Origin: Rhodobacteraceae bacterium XHP0102
GTDB lineage: Bacteria; Pseudomonadota; Alphaproteobacteria; Rhodobacterales; Rhodobacteraceae
Assembly (NCBI GenBank): GCA_025751475.1
Contig: JAOWLD010000001.1
Location: forward strand, 806,001 to 870,000
Length of the DNA stretch: 64,000 nt
Direction: 5' to 3'
Below are positions 1 to 10,808 of this stretch, in pieces. A model generated the notes under the pieces. It did no database searches and was not told where the DNA came from. It saw only the letters and a list, made by a program, of their open reading frames with translations. How positions within the stretch are numbered: the first letter of the stretch is position 1; every line of letters starts with the position of its first letter. A program made the position numbers and the translations under genes.

Positions 1-916
1 TTTCCAGCTTTTTGAAGTCAAGCCGCGCAGGCGATTTGCCGATGCCGCCCAAATCGAACCATTGGGTGGCTTGGGCATCGGTGAAGAGCTCGTCATCACC
101 ATGGCTCCAACCCAGACGCGCAAGGTAATTGCGCATCGCGGCGGGTGGATATCCCATCGCGGCATATTCCTCGACCCCCAAGGCGCCGTGCCGCTTGGAT
201 AATTTCTTACCATCTGGCCCATGAATCAGCGGGATATGTGCCCAAATTGGCACCTGCCATCCCATCGCCACATAAATTTGAATTTGACGTGCGGCATTGT
301 TGAGATGGTCATCGCCGCGGATCACATGGGTCACACCCATATCATGGTCATCCACCACCACCGCCAACATATAGGTCGGTGTGCCGTCCGAGCGCAGCAA
401 AACCATATCATCAAGTTGATCATTGCGGATGGTGACACGGCCCTGCACCTGATCCTCGATGATGGTTTCACCATCCCGCGGGGCGCGCAGGCGGATCACA
501 AAGGGCGCGTCAGGGTGGGTTTCGGGGGCGGCATCGCGCCACGGGCTTTGATAGAGGGTGGATTTGCCTTCGGCGCGCGCCGCCTCGCGAAAGGCTTCAA
601 TCTCGGCTTGGCTTGCAAAACATTTATAGGCAGTGCCATTTGCCAGCATCGCCTGCGCCACTTCGGCATGGCGGTCGGCGCGGGCAAATTGGCTGATTGG
701 ATCACCATCCCAATCGAGGCCCAGCCAGTTCAACCCCTTAAGAATGGCCTCGGTGGCCTCTGGGGTGGAGCGGGCGCGATCCGTATCTTCGATCCGAAGC
801 AGGAATTTTCCGCCACGCCCGCGGGCATATAGCCAGTTGAACAGCGCCGTGCGCGCCCCGCCAATATGCAAATACCCCGTGGGGGAGGGGGCGAAACGTG
901 TGACAGGGTGACTCAT
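1..916 (-). CDS. gltX: Glutamyl-tRNA synthetase, N-terminal part (cut by window start)
   Basis: Charges tRNA-Glu with glutamate in the cytoplasm, a class I aminoacyl-tRNA synthetase. The reverse strand reads [20 protein letters not shown] at the N-terminus, containing the HIGH-type signature, and KLSKRHG near residue 237, the KMSKS-type loop. About 305 residues are present; the C-terminal anticodon-binding part lies outside the window. The ATG at 916 is preceded by AAGGAG at good spacing, so the start is firm. It is divergent from comEC across about 120 bp. Alphaproteobacteria often carry two gltX copies, so this could be either paralogue. Confidence 0.95.
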   Translation of the reverse strand, partial: MSHPVTRFAPSPTGYLHIGGARTALFNWLYARGRGGKFLLRIEDTDRARSTPEATEAILKGLNWLGLDWDGDPISQFARADRHAEVAQAMLANGTAYKCFASQAEIEAFREAARAEGKSTLYQSPWRDAAPETHPDAPFVIRLRAPRDGETIIEDQVQGRVTIRNDQLDDMVLLRSDGTPTYMLAVVVDDHDMGVTHVIRGDDHLNNAARQIQIYVAMGWQVPIWAHIPLIHGPDGKKLSKRHGALGVEEYAAMGYPPAAMRNYLARLGWSHGDDELFTDAQATQWFDLGGIGKSPARLDFKKLE

Positions 917-1040
917 CGGCTCTCCTTTTTAAGGGATCGCACGGCAGTGTCGCGCGCGCTTAACCCTTCTCTTACTAAGTTACGGCTAGGTTTGGCCCTG
1001 TGTTTAGGCACTCCGATCATGGGAAACAAGGGCGCAGAAG

Positions 1041-3260
1041 GTGCCGCATTTTCAAACAATGACGCGCGTCTCGGCCCCCGCCCTATGGGCGCGGGAATGG
1101 CCGATGGCGGTGGTGCGATCGTGCCGCGCGCAGGCGCAGGATCAGGTTTTGTGGCTGCCTGTCGTCATGGCCGCAGGAATCGCGCTTTATTTTACGGGTT
1201 CACTGGCGATCGCGCAGGATCATCTGATCTGGACTGTGCTTCTCGCTGCGGGGCTTTTATGTCTTGCACTCCTGTTGCGGGGGTGGGGCGCGCTTGGTGC
1301 CGCGTTTCTTGGGCTTGTGATCGGTGGCTATGCCTTGGCGCAGGGCCGCACCCATGCGATGCAGGCACCGATTTTGGGATGGGCCTATTACGGCACGATT
1401 GAGGGGCGCGTGGTCATGATGGACCGCTCCGCCTCGGAGGCGCTGCGCGTTACCCTCGATCAGGTCACAATGCCACCCATCAGCCCTGCCCGCACGCCCA
1501 AACTGCTGCGTCTGTCCTTGCATGGGCCCGCGCAGGATGGGATGCACAATCCGCTGCAAATCGGGGATCTGATCCGCGTTGAGGCGCGCTTCCTGCCCCC
1601 CTCATCTGCTGCGGAACCAGGCGGGTTTGATTTTCAACGCCATGCCTATTTCCTCGGTCTGGGCGCGGTGGGCTATACCCGCCAAAGTCATGTCATAACG
1701 GGGCATGATCCCACGGGCCTTTGGGTGACCCGCGCCAGAATGCATCTTTCGCAAGCGATACAAGATCGCATGGCCCAAGGGGCAGGTGGATTTGCCGCTG
1801 CCATCCTCACAGGGGATCGCGCAGGCCTGCAACCCGCCGATGTTGAGGCGATGCGCGACACCAATATCGCCCATCTCATCGCGATTTCAGGGCTGCATAT
1901 GGGGTTGCTGACGGGGTTTGTCTTTACCGCGTTGCGGGTCATATTGGCGCTCTATCCTCCTGTGGCGCTGCGCTATCCAACCAAGAAATGGGCCGCCTGT
2001 GCGGCTTTGGTTGCGGGTGGGTTTTATTTGGCCCTCTCTGGCGGATCGGTCGCCACGGAACGCGCCTATATCCAAGTCGCGGTGATGTTTGCTGCGGTCT
2101 TATGTGACAGGCGCGCCATTTCGCTGCGCTCGGTCGCGATTGCGGCCATGGTGGTGTTGATCCGCCGCCCCGAAACCCTGCTTTCGCCAGGGTTCCAGAT
2201 GTCCTTTGCGGCCACGGCGGCGCTGGTTGTGGGGTTTGGCGCGATGACGCAGATGATGCGTGACCGCCCGCCTGCGCGCCATCCATGGCTGCGCCGCCTC
2301 TTGGTGATGGTGTTTGGGGTTTTGGCTTCCTCGATTCTCGCGGGTCTTGCCACGGCACCTTTCGCCGCGTGGCACTTCAACCGCCTGACCACCTATGGGC
2401 TCTTGGCCAATTTGATCGCGATGCCCATCATGGGCAGTCTCGTGATGCCGCTTGGCGTGGTGGCGGGGGTGTTGGCCCCCTTCGGACTGGCGGATCTGGC
2501 GCTTTATCCGATGGAGCAGGGATTGACCGTGATCCTTGCCGTGGCCCATGAACTGGCCAATTGGCCGCGTGCGGTGCGGATGGTGGTCACACCGCCCGCG
2601 CCTGTGATGCCGATCTTTGCGCTTGGGTTTGTGGGGGTGCTGATTTGGCAGGGGTGGGGGCGTTTGGTGTTCTTGGCCCCGATCCTTTGGGCGCTGGCGC
2701 ATTGGTCAGACGGAACCCGCCCCGATGTGTTGATTGCCCCGTCAGGCCGTGTGGTGGGGGTGTTGACGGACGGTGGCCAACGCGCCCTCAGCCATGCGCG
2801 CGGAGAGGGGTTTGTGGTGCGGATGTGGCTTGAGAATGATGGCGATGCGGCAGATCAAGAAGGGGCCGCTGCCCGCCCCCTGTGGCGCGCCGAGGGTCTG
2901 GGCCAAGTTGCGTGGATCAATGGGCGCAGTATCTGGCATGGGCGCGGCGCAACGGCGCGTGACGCGGCCCGCGCCGCCTGTCTGGTGCATGATGTGGTGA
3001 TTGTGGCCGATCAGGGCAGCGGCGCTGCGGGTGGCCAGAATGGGCAAGGGCGGGATCATGCCCCGCCCCAGTCGTGCCTTTACTTCGATACGGATAGGCT
3101 GCGCGTGACGGGGGCAGTTGCCCTGATTGTGGCGCATGACCCCCAGTCAGACATCCATGTGCAAACGCAACGCGACTGGCAAGGCATCCGCCCTTGGTCA
3201 GGGCGTGTGCGCGGCCCTAATAGACCCGCACCAGACCGACAAGGCGGCCTTGCACCTTGA
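1041..3260 (+). CDS. comEC: ComEC/Rec2-family competence membrane protein
   Basis: Predicted inner-membrane channel for uptake of single-stranded DNA during transformation. The 739-residue product has N-terminal membrane segments, a soluble DUF4131-like region (about 110-220), and the competence domain with the signature ISGLHMG at residues 282-288 followed by many hydrophobic helices. The C-terminus is short and lacks a recognisable metallo-beta-lactamase domain, as in many alphaproteobacterial versions. The start used is GTG; an in-frame ATG at 1059 is an alternative with no better ribosome site. Its last 44 bp overlap the end of lexA on the other strand. Whether this organism is transformable cannot be judged from this gene alone. 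Confidence 0.9.
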   Translation: MPHFQTMTRVSAPALWAREWPMAVVRSCRAQAQDQVLWLPVVMAAGIALYFTGSLAIAQDHLIWTVLLAAGLLCLALLLRGWGALGAAFLGLVIGGYALAQGRTHAMQAPILGWAYYGTIEGRVVMMDRSASEALRVTLDQVTMPPISPARTPKLLRLSLHGPAQDGMHNPLQIGDLIRVEARFLPPSSAAEPGGFDFQRHAYFLGLGAVGYTRQSHVITGHDPTGLWVTRARMHLSQAIQDRMAQGAGGFAAAILTGDRAGLQPADVEAMRDTNIAHLIAISGLHMGLLTGFVFTALRVILALYPPVALRYPTKKWAACAALVAGGFYLALSGGSVATERAYIQVAVMFAAVLCDRRAISLRSVAIAAMVVLIRRPETLLSPGFQMSFAATAALVVGFGAMTQMMRDRPPARHPWLRRLLVMVFGVLASSILAGLATAPFAAWHFNRLTTYGLLANLIAMPIMGSLVMPLGVVAGVLAPFGLADLALYPMEQGLTVILAVAHELANWPRAVRMVVTPPAPVMPIFALGFVGVLIWQGWGRLVFLAPILWALAHWSDGTRPDVLIAPSGRVVGVLTDGGQRALSHARGEGFVVRMWLENDGDAADQEGAAARPLWRAEGLGQVAWINGRSIWHGRGATARDAARAACLVHDVVIVADQGSGAAGGQNGQGRDHAPPQSCLYFDTDRLRVTGAVALIVAHDPQSDIHVQTQRDWQGIRPWSGRVRGPNRPAPDRQGGLAP

Positions 3261-3924
3261 CCTGCCCCTCGGGCAAAACGCGGGTTTCATAAGCGGGGTT
3301 TGCCGCCTCTAGGGCGATCATATTGCCCTTGCGGCGGAACCGTTTCAGCGTGGCTTCATAGCCCTCGACCAAGGCCACGACAATGTCACCATTTTCGGCG
3401 GTGCTGCGTTCTTCGATGATGACCATATCGCCATCATTGATCCCCGCCTCGATCATCGAGTCGCCTTTGACCTCTAGCGCATAATGCGCGCGCCCTGCGG
3501 CCAGCATCATGGCGGGCACGCTGACGTGATGGGAGACATCCGACAAAGCCTCAATAGGCGTGCCTGCGGCGATGCGGCCCATCATGGGCAATTCGGTGAC
3601 GCCACCCGTGTCCACGGGCTGCGCGCGGGCGGGGGGATCGACCTTGTCCCCCTCGATCACACGAGGGGCAAAGCCCGTCTTGGCCGCCCCGCCAAATTTC
3701 TGCTCCAAAGCATCGGGCAGTTTGACGATTTCGAGCGCGCGCGCCTTATGCGCCAAGCGGCGGATGAAGCCGCGCTCTTCCAACGCGGTGATCAGGCGGT
3801 GAATGCCCGATTTCGAGCGCAAATCCAGCTCATCCTTCATCTCGTCAAAACTGGGGGGAACACCATCCCTTTGCATACGGCGGTGGATGAATTCCAACAG
3901 GTCTAGCTGCTTTTTCGTCAACAT
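3217..3924 (-). CDS. lexA: LexA SOS repressor
   Basis: Represses DNA-damage genes and cleaves itself when RecA filaments form. The product starts [17 protein letters not shown], the usual Rhodobacteraceae LexA N-terminus, so I prefer this ATG over one seven codons upstream (3945). The winged-helix domain covers about 1-65. The Ala-Gly cleavage site is at about 120-121 (IAAG), the catalytic Ser at about 156 (KGDSM) and the Lys at about 194 (ATLKRF). Length 235 is normal. A triple GTTC operator lies 46-71 bp upstream, indicating autoregulation. It follows moaC-moeA on the same strand and overlaps the end of comEC. Confidence 0.97.
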   Translation of the reverse strand: MLTKKQLDLLEFIHRRMQRDGVPPSFDEMKDELDLRSKSGIHRLITALEERGFIRRLAHKARALEIVKLPDALEQKFGGAAKTGFAPRVIEGDKVDPPARAQPVDTGGVTELPMMGRIAAGTPIEALSDVSHHVSVPAMMLAAGRAHYALEVKGDSMIEAGINDGDMVIIEERSTAENGDIVVALVEGYEATLKRFRRKGNMIALEAANPAYETRVLPEGQVKVQGRLVGLVRVY

Positions 3925-3969
3925 CGCGAACGGGCCTCTGCTCATGCATCTCTTTGAGGATGCGGTTAT

Positions 3970-3995
3970 GTTCGATGAATGTTCTACCCTTGTTC
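3970..3995. promoter_or_regulatory. Tandem SOS boxes (GTTC-N7-GTTC-N7-GTTC)
   Basis: Three GTTC motifs sit at 3970, 3981 and 3992, each separated by exactly seven bases. They form two overlapping copies of the alphaproteobacterial LexA box GTTC-N7-GTTC. The site lies between lexA and moeA, just upstream of lexA, so autorepression is the obvious role. The spacing is seen directly; the function follows from known alphaproteobacterial LexA sites. Confidence 0.88.
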
Positions 3996-4029
3996 GCGGA
4001 TTTTGTCAACCCAAGGCGAAATTCATCTC

Positions 4030-5217
4030 TTATAGGCTGAGGTAATCCACAGGTTCCCCTGCTGTGCGCGGCCCATCATGCGGGGGGCGGATCAGCAATG
4101 CGCCCGCCTCCGCAAAGACGGTCAAAAGCGCGCTGTCTTGGCGGGTGAAGGGGGTGATGAGGGGGTAAGGGTGATCTGGATCCTGTGTGAGACTGGCGCG
4201 CATATAATGGGCGCGCGGGCCATTTTCGGGCAGATCGCAGGTCAGATGGGCTGTGCGGGTGCGCCGCGCCCCGCTTGGCAGGCCTTGAAACGCGCGCAAT
4301 TGGGGCACCATGAAAAGATGCCCGCAGACCATGGCGGAAACGGGGTTTCCGGGCAGACCCAACAGCACAGCATCCCCGATGCGCCCCGCCATCAGGGGCT
4401 TGCCGGGCCGCATAGCGATTTTGTAAAAGCTGCGCTCCAGCCCCATATCGGCGGCGACTGTGCCCACCAAATCATGGTCCCCCACGGAGGCGCCCCCCAC
4501 GGTCACGATCAAATCCGCACCCCGCGCCATCTCAAACGTGGCCGCAAGGCTTGCACGCGTGTCGCGCGCAATCGGCAAAAGGCGCGCAATCGCCCCCTCG
4601 GCCTCGGCCATGGCGGCCAATCCATAGGTGTTGGAGGCGATGATTTGATCGGCGCGCGGGTCTTCACCCGGGCTGACCAATTCATCCCCTGTGGCGATAA
4701 TCGCCACCTCAGGGCGGCGATAGACCGACAGGCGCGGCGCATTCATCGCCGCGGCCAGTGCAATATCCGCAGGGCTTAGTCGGCGGGGCGGGGTTATCTC
4801 CGCCCCTGTTTTGAAATCGGCCCCTGCCGGGCGAATATGGGCGGCATCCTCCACCGTATGGATCACGATGTGATCCTCTGCGGCGGTGACATCCTCTTGG
4901 ATCACAATGTGATCAGCCCCTTGTGGCAGCGGTGCGCCCGTGAAAATGCGCAACGCCTCGCCTTGGCCAAGCTGCCCTGCCCATGCCCGCCCTGCGGGGG
5001 CTTCCCCCACCACGCGCAGCCGCGCGCCAAGGCAGAGATCCGCTTTGCGGATCGCATAACCATCCATCGCAGAGGCCGCAAAGGGTGGCTGATCGCGCAG
5101 CGCCACAACAGGCCGCGCCAAAACCCGCCCCGCCGCATGACGCAAGGCGACCTCCTCCACATCCAAGGGGCGGGTGAGGTCCAGACAGCGTTGCAAGGCT
5201 TCCGCGACTGAGATCAT
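4030..5217 (-). CDS. moeA: Molybdopterin molybdotransferase MoeA
   Basis: Inserts molybdate into adenylylated molybdopterin to finish molybdenum cofactor. The 395-residue protein shows MDGYA near 51, the gephyrin/MoeA block TGDELV near 176 and the GGASVGDHD motif at 241-249. Family length is typical (about 390-410). Its ATG overlaps the moaC stop by four bases (ATGA), implying translational coupling. It lies between moaC and lexA at the distal end of the trpGDC-moaC-moeA run, an order common in Rhodobacteraceae. Confidence 0.96.
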   Translation of the reverse strand: MISVAEALQRCLDLTRPLDVEEVALRHAAGRVLARPVVALRDQPPFAASAMDGYAIRKADLCLGARLRVVGEAPAGRAWAGQLGQGEALRIFTGAPLPQGADHIVIQEDVTAAEDHIVIHTVEDAAHIRPAGADFKTGAEITPPRRLSPADIALAAAMNAPRLSVYRRPEVAIIATGDELVSPGEDPRADQIIASNTYGLAAMAEAEGAIARLLPIARDTRASLAATFEMARGADLIVTVGGASVGDHDLVGTVAADMGLERSFYKIAMRPGKPLMAGRIGDAVLLGLPGNPVSAMVCGHLFMVPQLRAFQGLPSGARRTRTAHLTCDLPENGPRAHYMRASLTQDPDHPYPLITPFTRQDSALLTVFAEAGALLIRPPHDGPRTAGEPVDYLSL

Positions 5218-5696
5218 ACCGCCTCATATTTCCCTGATTTGCCGCCATCCTTCAGCAGCACCCGCAGCCCGCCGATTTCCATCGCGCGGTCGGCGGCTTT
5301 GAGCATATCGTAGACCGTCAGCGCGGCGGTGGCGGCGGCGGTGAGCGCCTCCATCTCGACACCCGTTTGGCCCGTGGTTTTGACGATGGCCACAATGCGG
5401 ATACCCGGCAGGCTTGGATCAGGCTCCAACGTCAGGGCCACTTTGGACAGGGACAAAGGATGGCAGAGCGGGATCAAATCGGCGGTTTTCTTCGCCCCCA
5501 TGATCCCTGCAAGCCGCGCAACGCCCAAAACATCGCCCTTTTTTGCGGTGCCTTGGGTGACGAGGGCAAGGGTTTCAGGGGCCATGCGAATATGGGTTTC
5601 GGCCATCGCCACACGGTCGGTGGCATCTTTGGCAGAGATATCCACCATATGCGCTTGTCCGTCCTTGTCGAAATGGGTCAGTTTTTGTTCGTCCAT
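5214..5696 (-). CDS. moaC: Cyclic pyranopterin monophosphate synthase MoaC
   Basis: Converts the MoaA product into cyclic pyranopterin monophosphate, an early step of molybdenum cofactor synthesis. The 160-residue product carries LCHPL at 77-81 and GVEMEALTA at 112-120, both family active-site signatures. Length is normal. It sits 6 bp after trpC and overlaps moeA by ATGA, so it is probably transcribed with the trp genes. MoaA is not in the window. Confidence 0.97.
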   Translation of the reverse strand: MDEQKLTHFDKDGQAHMVDISAKDATDRVAMAETHIRMAPETLALVTQGTAKKGDVLGVARLAGIMGAKKTADLIPLCHPLSLSKVALTLEPDPSLPGIRIVAIVKTTGQTGVEMEALTAAATAALTVYDMLKAADRAMEIGGLRVLLKDGGKSGKYEAV

Positions 5697-5702
5697 GAAA
5701 CC

Positions 5703-6515
5703 TCACATCCTGCCGATAAACGGGTCCGCCAAAAGCGCGCGGGTGGCCGCGGCCACATCATCGGCGCGCATCAGGCTTTCCCCGATGAGGAAGCTGCGCG
5801 CCCCATATTGCGCCATATCCGCCAGATCAGCGGGGCTAAACAGCCCGCTTTCGCAAATCAAAATCCGATCTTCAGGCGCCATGCGCGACAGGCGGCGGGT
5901 GGTATCAAGGCTGGTCTCAAAACTGTTGAGATTGCGGTTGTTGATCCCCAAAAGCCGTGATTTCAGCGCGCTTGCGCGCTCCAGCTCGGCCTCGTCATGC
6001 ACTTCGATCAGAACATCCATACCCCAGTCAAAGGCGGCGGCTTCAAGTTCGGCGGCTTGGGCATCGCTGACCGAGGCCATGATGATCAAAATGCAATCGG
6101 CCCCCCATGCGCGCGCCTCGGCCACCTGATAGGTGTCATAAAGGAAATCCTTGCGCAGCGCGGGCAGGGTGGTGGCGGCACGCGCCGCAATCAGGTAGTC
6201 AGGCGCGCCTTGAAAGCTAGGCGTGTCGGTCAACACCGAGAGGCAGGTGGCCCCGCCCGCCTCATAGGCCTGCGCAAGGGCGGGCGGATCAAAATCGGCG
6301 CGGATCAACCCTTTGGAGGGGCTGGCCTTTTTGATTTCCGCAATCAGACCATAGCTCTCCCGACTGGCCGCTTGCAGCGCCTCGGCAAAGGGGCGCAAGG
6401 GCGGGGCGTTGCGCGCTGCATCCTCAACCGCGCTGAGGGGCGTGGCGGCTTTGGCGGCCGCGATTTCCTCAAGCTTATAGGCTTTGATTTTTTCTAGGAT
6501 CGTGGGGGTGCTCAT
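5703..6515 (-). CDS. trpC: Indole-3-glycerol phosphate synthase
   Basis: Closes the indole ring from CdRP in tryptophan synthesis. A TIM-barrel protein of 270 residues starting [20 protein letters not shown]; the open frame extends further upstream, but that part is antisense-like and overlaps trpD, so I reject it. Signature segments are [10 protein letters not shown] near 60-69, LLGINNRNL and [11 protein letters not shown]. It is a single-function enzyme (not fused to TrpF). It lies 13 bp after trpD and 6 bp before moaC in the same operon. Confidence 0.96.
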   Translation of the reverse strand: MSTPTILEKIKAYKLEEIAAAKAATPLSAVEDAARNAPPLRPFAEALQAASRESYGLIAEIKKASPSKGLIRADFDPPALAQAYEAGGATCLSVLTDTPSFQGAPDYLIAARAATTLPALRKDFLYDTYQVAEARAWGADCILIIMASVSDAQAAELEAAAFDWGMDVLIEVHDEAELERASALKSRLLGINNRNLNSFETSLDTTRRLSRMAPEDRILICESGLFSPADLADMAQYGARSFLIGESLMRADDVAAATRALLADPFIGRM

Positions 6516-6528
6516 ACGGCCTCCGATG

Positions 6529-7545
6529 TCAGGCTTGCGATGTGAGGCGGGCAAGGGCGGTGAGTTTCTCCTTGGCCTTGCCGCTGTCGATGCTGTCGCG
6601 GGCCATCTCGACCCCCGCGCGCAGATCACGGGCGCGATCCGCCACCACAAGCGCACAAGCCGCGTTCAAGAGAACCGCATCGCGGTAGGCCGATGGCGCC
6701 CCCTCAAGCAGCGCCGCAAAGGCATGGCCATTCTCCTCAGGGGAGCCGCCCAAGATATCGCGCAAGGGATGCACGGGCAGACCCGCATCCTCGGGATGAA
6801 TTTCACCGCCTGTGATCTTGCCATCCTCAAGCTTTGCAACCTGCGTGGCCCCGCAAATCGACACCTCATCGCTGCCATCATCCCCATGCACAAGCCATGC
6901 TTTTTCGGATCCCAAATCCTTGAGCACCTCAGCCATTGGGAAAATCAGATCAATCGCAAAGGCCCCCGTCAATTGCCGCGTCACCCCTGCAGGGTTGGTC
7001 AAAGGCCCAAGAATGTTGAAGATGGTTTTGCATCCCAATTCCTGACGCACAGGCATGACGTGCTTGATCGCGGGGTGATGCATCGGCGCCATCATAAAAC
7101 CGATGCCAATTTCATTGATGGCCCGTTCCGCGACATCCGCGCCGACCATCACGTTGACCCCCAATGCGGTCAGCGCATCTGCGGCCCCTGATTTGGAGGA
7201 TAGATTGCGATTGCCATGTTTGGCCACCGTCACCCCTGCGCCCGCCACCACAAAGGCGGTCGCGGTGGAAATGTTCAGCGTGCCCATGCCATCGCCGCCT
7301 GTGCCCACGATATCCATCGCGCCTGCGGGGGCGGATACGGCGGTGCATTTGGCGCGCATCACAGCCGCCGCGGCGGCATATTCCGACACAGATTCACCGC
7401 GCGCGCGCAAGGCCATCAAAAAGCCGCCCATTTGCGCGGCGGTTGCCGTGCCCTCGAACAGATGGGTAAAGGCCGCCTCGGCTTGGGCGCGCGAGAGCGG
7501 CCCCTCTGAGGCCGCAAAGATCAGGGGTTTCATGGCATCGCTCAT
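6529..7545 (-). CDS. trpD: Anthranilate phosphoribosyltransferase
   Basis: Transfers the phosphoribosyl group to anthranilate, the second tryptophan-specific step. The 338-residue product has the glycine-rich PRPP loop [14 protein letters not shown] at 81-94 and the conserved [12 protein letters not shown] block near 110. Length is typical. The start overlaps the trpG stop by ATGA, so the two are translationally coupled. Confidence 0.97.
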   Translation of the reverse strand: MSDAMKPLIFAASEGPLSRAQAEAAFTHLFEGTATAAQMGGFLMALRARGESVSEYAAAAAVMRAKCTAVSAPAGAMDIVGTGGDGMGTLNISTATAFVVAGAGVTVAKHGNRNLSSKSGAADALTALGVNVMVGADVAERAINEIGIGFMMAPMHHPAIKHVMPVRQELGCKTIFNILGPLTNPAGVTRQLTGAFAIDLIFPMAEVLKDLGSEKAWLVHGDDGSDEVSICGATQVAKLEDGKITGGEIHPEDAGLPVHPLRDILGGSPEENGHAFAALLEGAPSAYRDAVLLNAACALVVADRARDLRAGVEMARDSIDSGKAKEKLTALARLTSQA

Positions 7546-8129
7546 GCAGGCACCGCTCCCTTGGTGGTGTCGATAAAGGTTTTCAGCATGGCGTGCCCAT
7601 GTTCGGATCGAATGCTTTCGGGGTGGAATTGAACGCCCTCAATCGGCAAGGATTTATGGCGCAGCCCCATGATCGTGCCATCCGTCAATTCTGCGGTCAC
7701 CTCGAGACACTCGGGCAGGGAGGCACGCTCGACCACCAGACTGTGATAGCGCGTGGCCAAGAGGGGCGAGGGCAGGCCCGTGAACACGCCTTTGCCTGTG
7801 TGATGGATCTCGCCCATTTTGCCATGCACGATTTCATGGCATTGCACGACCTTTCCGCCAAAGGCCTCGCCAATGGTTTGATGCCCCAAACATACGCCAA
7901 AAAGCGGCACACGGGCCTCGGCGGCGGCGCGGGTCAGATCAAGGCAAATACCCGCCTGCGCGGGATCACATGGTCCTGGCGACAGGACGATCCCATCTGG
8001 CCCCATCGCCAAGGCCTCGGTCACGGTCAGCGCATCATTGCGCAGCACGCGGGTTTCGGCCCCAAGCTCGCCCAGATAGTGGACCAGATTATAGGTGAAG
8101 CTGTCGTAATTATCGATCAACAGAAGCAT
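7542..8129 (-). CDS. trpG: Anthranilate synthase glutamine amidotransferase subunit
   Basis: Class I glutamine amidotransferase that supplies ammonia to TrpE. The 195-residue protein has the nucleophile Cys80 in GVCLGHQ and the His169/Glu171 pair in QFHPES. TrpG also often serves as PabA, so a dual role in folate synthesis is possible. It is the first gene of trpGDC-moaC-moeA. The 140-bp gap upstream faces the divergent deacetylase-like gene, so the operon promoter should lie there. Confidence 0.96.
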   Translation of the reverse strand: MLLLIDNYDSFTYNLVHYLGELGAETRVLRNDALTVTEALAMGPDGIVLSPGPCDPAQAGICLDLTRAAAEARVPLFGVCLGHQTIGEAFGGKVVQCHEIVHGKMGEIHHTGKGVFTGLPSPLLATRYHSLVVERASLPECLEVTAELTDGTIMGLRHKSLPIEGVQFHPESIRSEHGHAMLKTFIDTTKGAVPA

Positions 8130-8269
8130 GGCAGGCTCGCAGAAATGGGGTGTCTTGTCAGATCACTCGGGCTATAAATGCTCAGAGCCGCGCCTTGGGG
8201 TCAAGGGAGGTGCGGTTGAAAAAGCGCAAGACGCGCAGAAATGATTGGCTGATATAAGGGCGAAGTCGG

Positions 8270-9268
8270 ATGCTGAAGGGATTTTTGTCTGGGGCCGTGA
8301 TCGGCACGGTGATCTCCGTTGGGGGCTTGCTGGGGACATCGTATTTCACCTTGGAGGATGGCGCAGAAGCGCCACAAGAGACCGCAGAGGCGGTTGTGCC
8401 ACAAGCCACCCCAACGGCCCCCCCAACAGTCGAACCTGCGCCAGAGCCAGAACCTGCGCCTGCGCCAGAACCGACACCAGAACCGACACCTGAACCCGCG
8501 CCGCAACAGATCACCTTGCCTGCGATTGCGCCATCCATATCTGCGCCCGCATCCATGGCCGCGCCTGAACCTGCATCCGCACCTGCACCCGTCCCTGAAG
8601 ACCTGCCTGCGCTTGTGGCTTATGGCACGCCGTTTGCGGCACCTGCTGATCAAGCTTTGTTGGGGGTGCTGCTGTTTGATGATCCCGAATTCCCGCTGAC
8701 GGATGGCACGCTGCAAAGCTTGAACCTGCCTGTCAGCATTGTGATTGATCCCGCGCGCATCGATGCTGCGGCGCAAGTGGCCCGCTATCGCGCGGCAGGG
8801 TTCGAGGCGGTGATCGAGGCGCGCTTTGCCGATATTGCCGCCTTTGACACGGCACTGGACAGCCTCTCTGAAACCGTGGCCTTGGTCGATACGACCGAGG
8901 GAACATTGCGCAGCAATCTGGCGCTGCAATCGCAGGTCTTGGCGCGCTTGGGGCAAACAGGGCATGGGTTGGTTGCGGGGGCCTTTGGCCTTGGCGGTCT
9001 TGAGCAGGCCGCCACCCGCGAGGCGGTGCCCGTGTCACGGGTTTACCGTATCTTGGATGACGAGGGGCAATCCGCCCCCACGATGCTGCGGCTGTTGGAC
9101 CGCGCGGGCTTTGAGGCGGCCCAGACGGGCAGCGCGATTGTGCTGGGGCGCAGCTACCCTGAAACCATCGCCGCGCTCTTGTCGTGGGGAGAGGCACAGG
9201 GAGAGGCGCGCGGGGCCTATGAGGTGGCCCCTGTCTCGGCCATTTTGAAACGGGTCGGCGCGCCCTAG
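8270..9268 (+). CDS. Divergent polysaccharide deacetylase family protein (YibQ/DUF610-like)
   Basis: A 332-residue protein with one N-terminal membrane segment (about 4-26), a low-complexity Pro-Glu-Ala linker of PEP/PTP repeats (about 45-120) and a C-terminal domain resembling the YibQ-type divergent polysaccharide deacetylases. The motif usually reading DDxG appears here as LLFDDPEFPLT. An envelope location facing the periplasm is inferred; the substrate is unknown. It lies between trpE and trpG but on the opposite strand. A yibQ gene between trpE and trpG is, to my knowledge, known in Rhodobacter sphaeroides. An AAGGGCG ribosome site precedes the ATG. Confidence 0.75.
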   Translation: MLKGFLSGAVIGTVISVGGLLGTSYFTLEDGAEAPQETAEAVVPQATPTAPPTVEPAPEPEPAPAPEPTPEPTPEPAPQQITLPAIAPSISAPASMAAPEPASAPAPVPEDLPALVAYGTPFAAPADQALLGVLLFDDPEFPLTDGTLQSLNLPVSIVIDPARIDAAAQVARYRAAGFEAVIEARFADIAAFDTALDSLSETVALVDTTEGTLRSNLALQSQVLARLGQTGHGLVAGAFGLGGLEQAATREAVPVSRVYRILDDEGQSAPTMLRLLDRAGFEAAQTGSAIVLGRSYPETIAALLSWGEAQGEARGAYEVAPVSAILKRVGAP

Positions 9269-9274
9269 CGGGCC

Positions 9275-10798
9275 TTAGTCGCGCGCCAATGATTGCCCTG
9301 CGAATTGTGCCGCGTCTTCGGCGGCCTTGCGCAGGGCGCGGGATTTATTGACCGTTTCCATGAATTCGGCTTCGGGGTCGCTGTCATAGACCACGCCACC
9401 GCCCGCTTGGATATAAAGCTGGGCATCTTTCAGCACAGCGGTGCGCAGTGCGATACAGATATCCATGTCGCCCCCTGCGCTGAAATAGCCAACCCCGCCC
9501 CCATATACCCCGCGCTTTTCAGGTTCCAGCTCATCAATGATTTGCATCGCGCGCAGTTTGGGCGCACCTGAAACGGTGCCCGCAGGCAGACCCGCCAGAA
9601 GCGCCGAAAGCGCGTCATGCTCCTCCGCCAATTCACCCACCACATTTGAGACGATATGCATCACATGGCTGTAGCGTTCGACAATGAATTCTTCGGTCGG
9701 GCGCACGGTGCCGATTTTGGCCACGCGCCCCACATCATTACGTCCCAAATCCAACAGCATCAGATGTTCGGCCAGTTCCTTTTGATCGGCCAGAAGATCT
9801 GCCTCCAAGGCGCGATCCTCCTCGGGGGTTGCGCCACGCGGGCGCGTGCCTGCGATGGGACGAATGGTGACTTGGCTGCCTTTGACCTGCACCAAAATCT
9901 CGGGGCTTGCGCCAATCACCTGATAGGGGCCGAAATTGAAAAAGAACATATAGGGTGACGGGTTGGTGCGCCGTAGCGCACGATAGAGCGCGAAGGGGGG
10001 ATGCGGGAAATCCTGTGTCCAGCGCTGCGAGGGGACGACCTGAAAAATATCGCCCGCACGGATATAGGCTTTGGCCTTTTCTACGGCGGCTAAATACGCG
10101 TCCTTGGTGAAATTCGACACGGGCGCGACCGCGGCTTCGGCGGCTGGGCGCCCCAGATCGCGCTGCGCGAGGGCAGGGGCCTGTTCAAGCTTGCGCAGCC
10201 CCTCCTGCACGCGGGCGCAGGCCGCCGCATAGGCCTCTTGCGCGCTCACGCCCTCGCGGAAGAAGGCGGGTGAGACCAGTGTGACATCGCCCTTAACCCC
10301 GTCAAGCACGGCCACCAAGGAAGGCCGCATCATCACCGCATCAGGCAGGCCAAGCGGGTCGGGATTCACATCGGGAAGATGTTCGACCAAGCGGATCATA
10401 TCATAGCCCAAATAGCCAAACAGCCCTGCCGCCGCCTGTGGCATATCCTCGGGCAGGGTGATGCGGCTTTCGGCCAAAACCGCGCGCAGCGCGGTCAGCG
10501 GGTCTTCGGGGCATTGGGTGAAATCATAGCGCGCCGTGGCCGCGTTGCGGTTGATCCGTGCGATCCCGCCGTGGCAATCCCAGATCAGATCAGGGGCCAT
10601 GCCGACAATCGAATAGCGCCCGCGCAATTCGCCGCCCGTGACCGATTCCAACATGAAACTGTCTTGCCCTGCATCGGCCAGTTTCAGCATCAAGGAAACG
10701 GGCGTGTCGAGATCAGCGGCCAAACGGGCGTAGACAATCTGGTTTTCGCCCTTGGTCCACCCTGCAGCAAAGCTGTCAAAATCTGTCATCAACGCCAT
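9275..10798 (-). CDS. trpE: Anthranilate synthase component I
   Basis: Makes anthranilate from chorismate together with TrpG. The 507-residue protein has a feedback-inhibition element (LESV near 49-52), the AGDIFQVVPSQRW block and the chorismate-binding C-terminal motifs LLDLGRNDVGRV and GGDMDICIALRT. Length is typical. It follows the PpiD-like gene by 10 bp, so it is probably co-transcribed with it and separated from trpGDC by the opposite-strand gene. There is no room for a trp leader directly upstream. Confidence 0.97.
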   Translation of the reverse strand: MALMTDFDSFAAGWTKGENQIVYARLAADLDTPVSLMLKLADAGQDSFMLESVTGGELRGRYSIVGMAPDLIWDCHGGIARINRNAATARYDFTQCPEDPLTALRAVLAESRITLPEDMPQAAAGLFGYLGYDMIRLVEHLPDVNPDPLGLPDAVMMRPSLVAVLDGVKGDVTLVSPAFFREGVSAQEAYAAACARVQEGLRKLEQAPALAQRDLGRPAAEAAVAPVSNFTKDAYLAAVEKAKAYIRAGDIFQVVPSQRWTQDFPHPPFALYRALRRTNPSPYMFFFNFGPYQVIGASPEILVQVKGSQVTIRPIAGTRPRGATPEEDRALEADLLADQKELAEHLMLLDLGRNDVGRVAKIGTVRPTEEFIVERYSHVMHIVSNVVGELAEEHDALSALLAGLPAGTVSGAPKLRAMQIIDELEPEKRGVYGGGVGYFSAGGDMDICIALRTAVLKDAQLYIQAGGGVVYDSDPEAEFMETVNKSRALRKAAEDAAQFAGQSLARD

Positions 10799-10808
10799 GA
10801 TCTGGGCC

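Noticed and set aside
8182-8556. Reverse-strand Gly/Ser-rich frame opposite the deacetylase-like gene
   Set aside because: Its Gly-Ser-Gly repeats are simply the complement of the Pro-Glu repeat region of the real gene.
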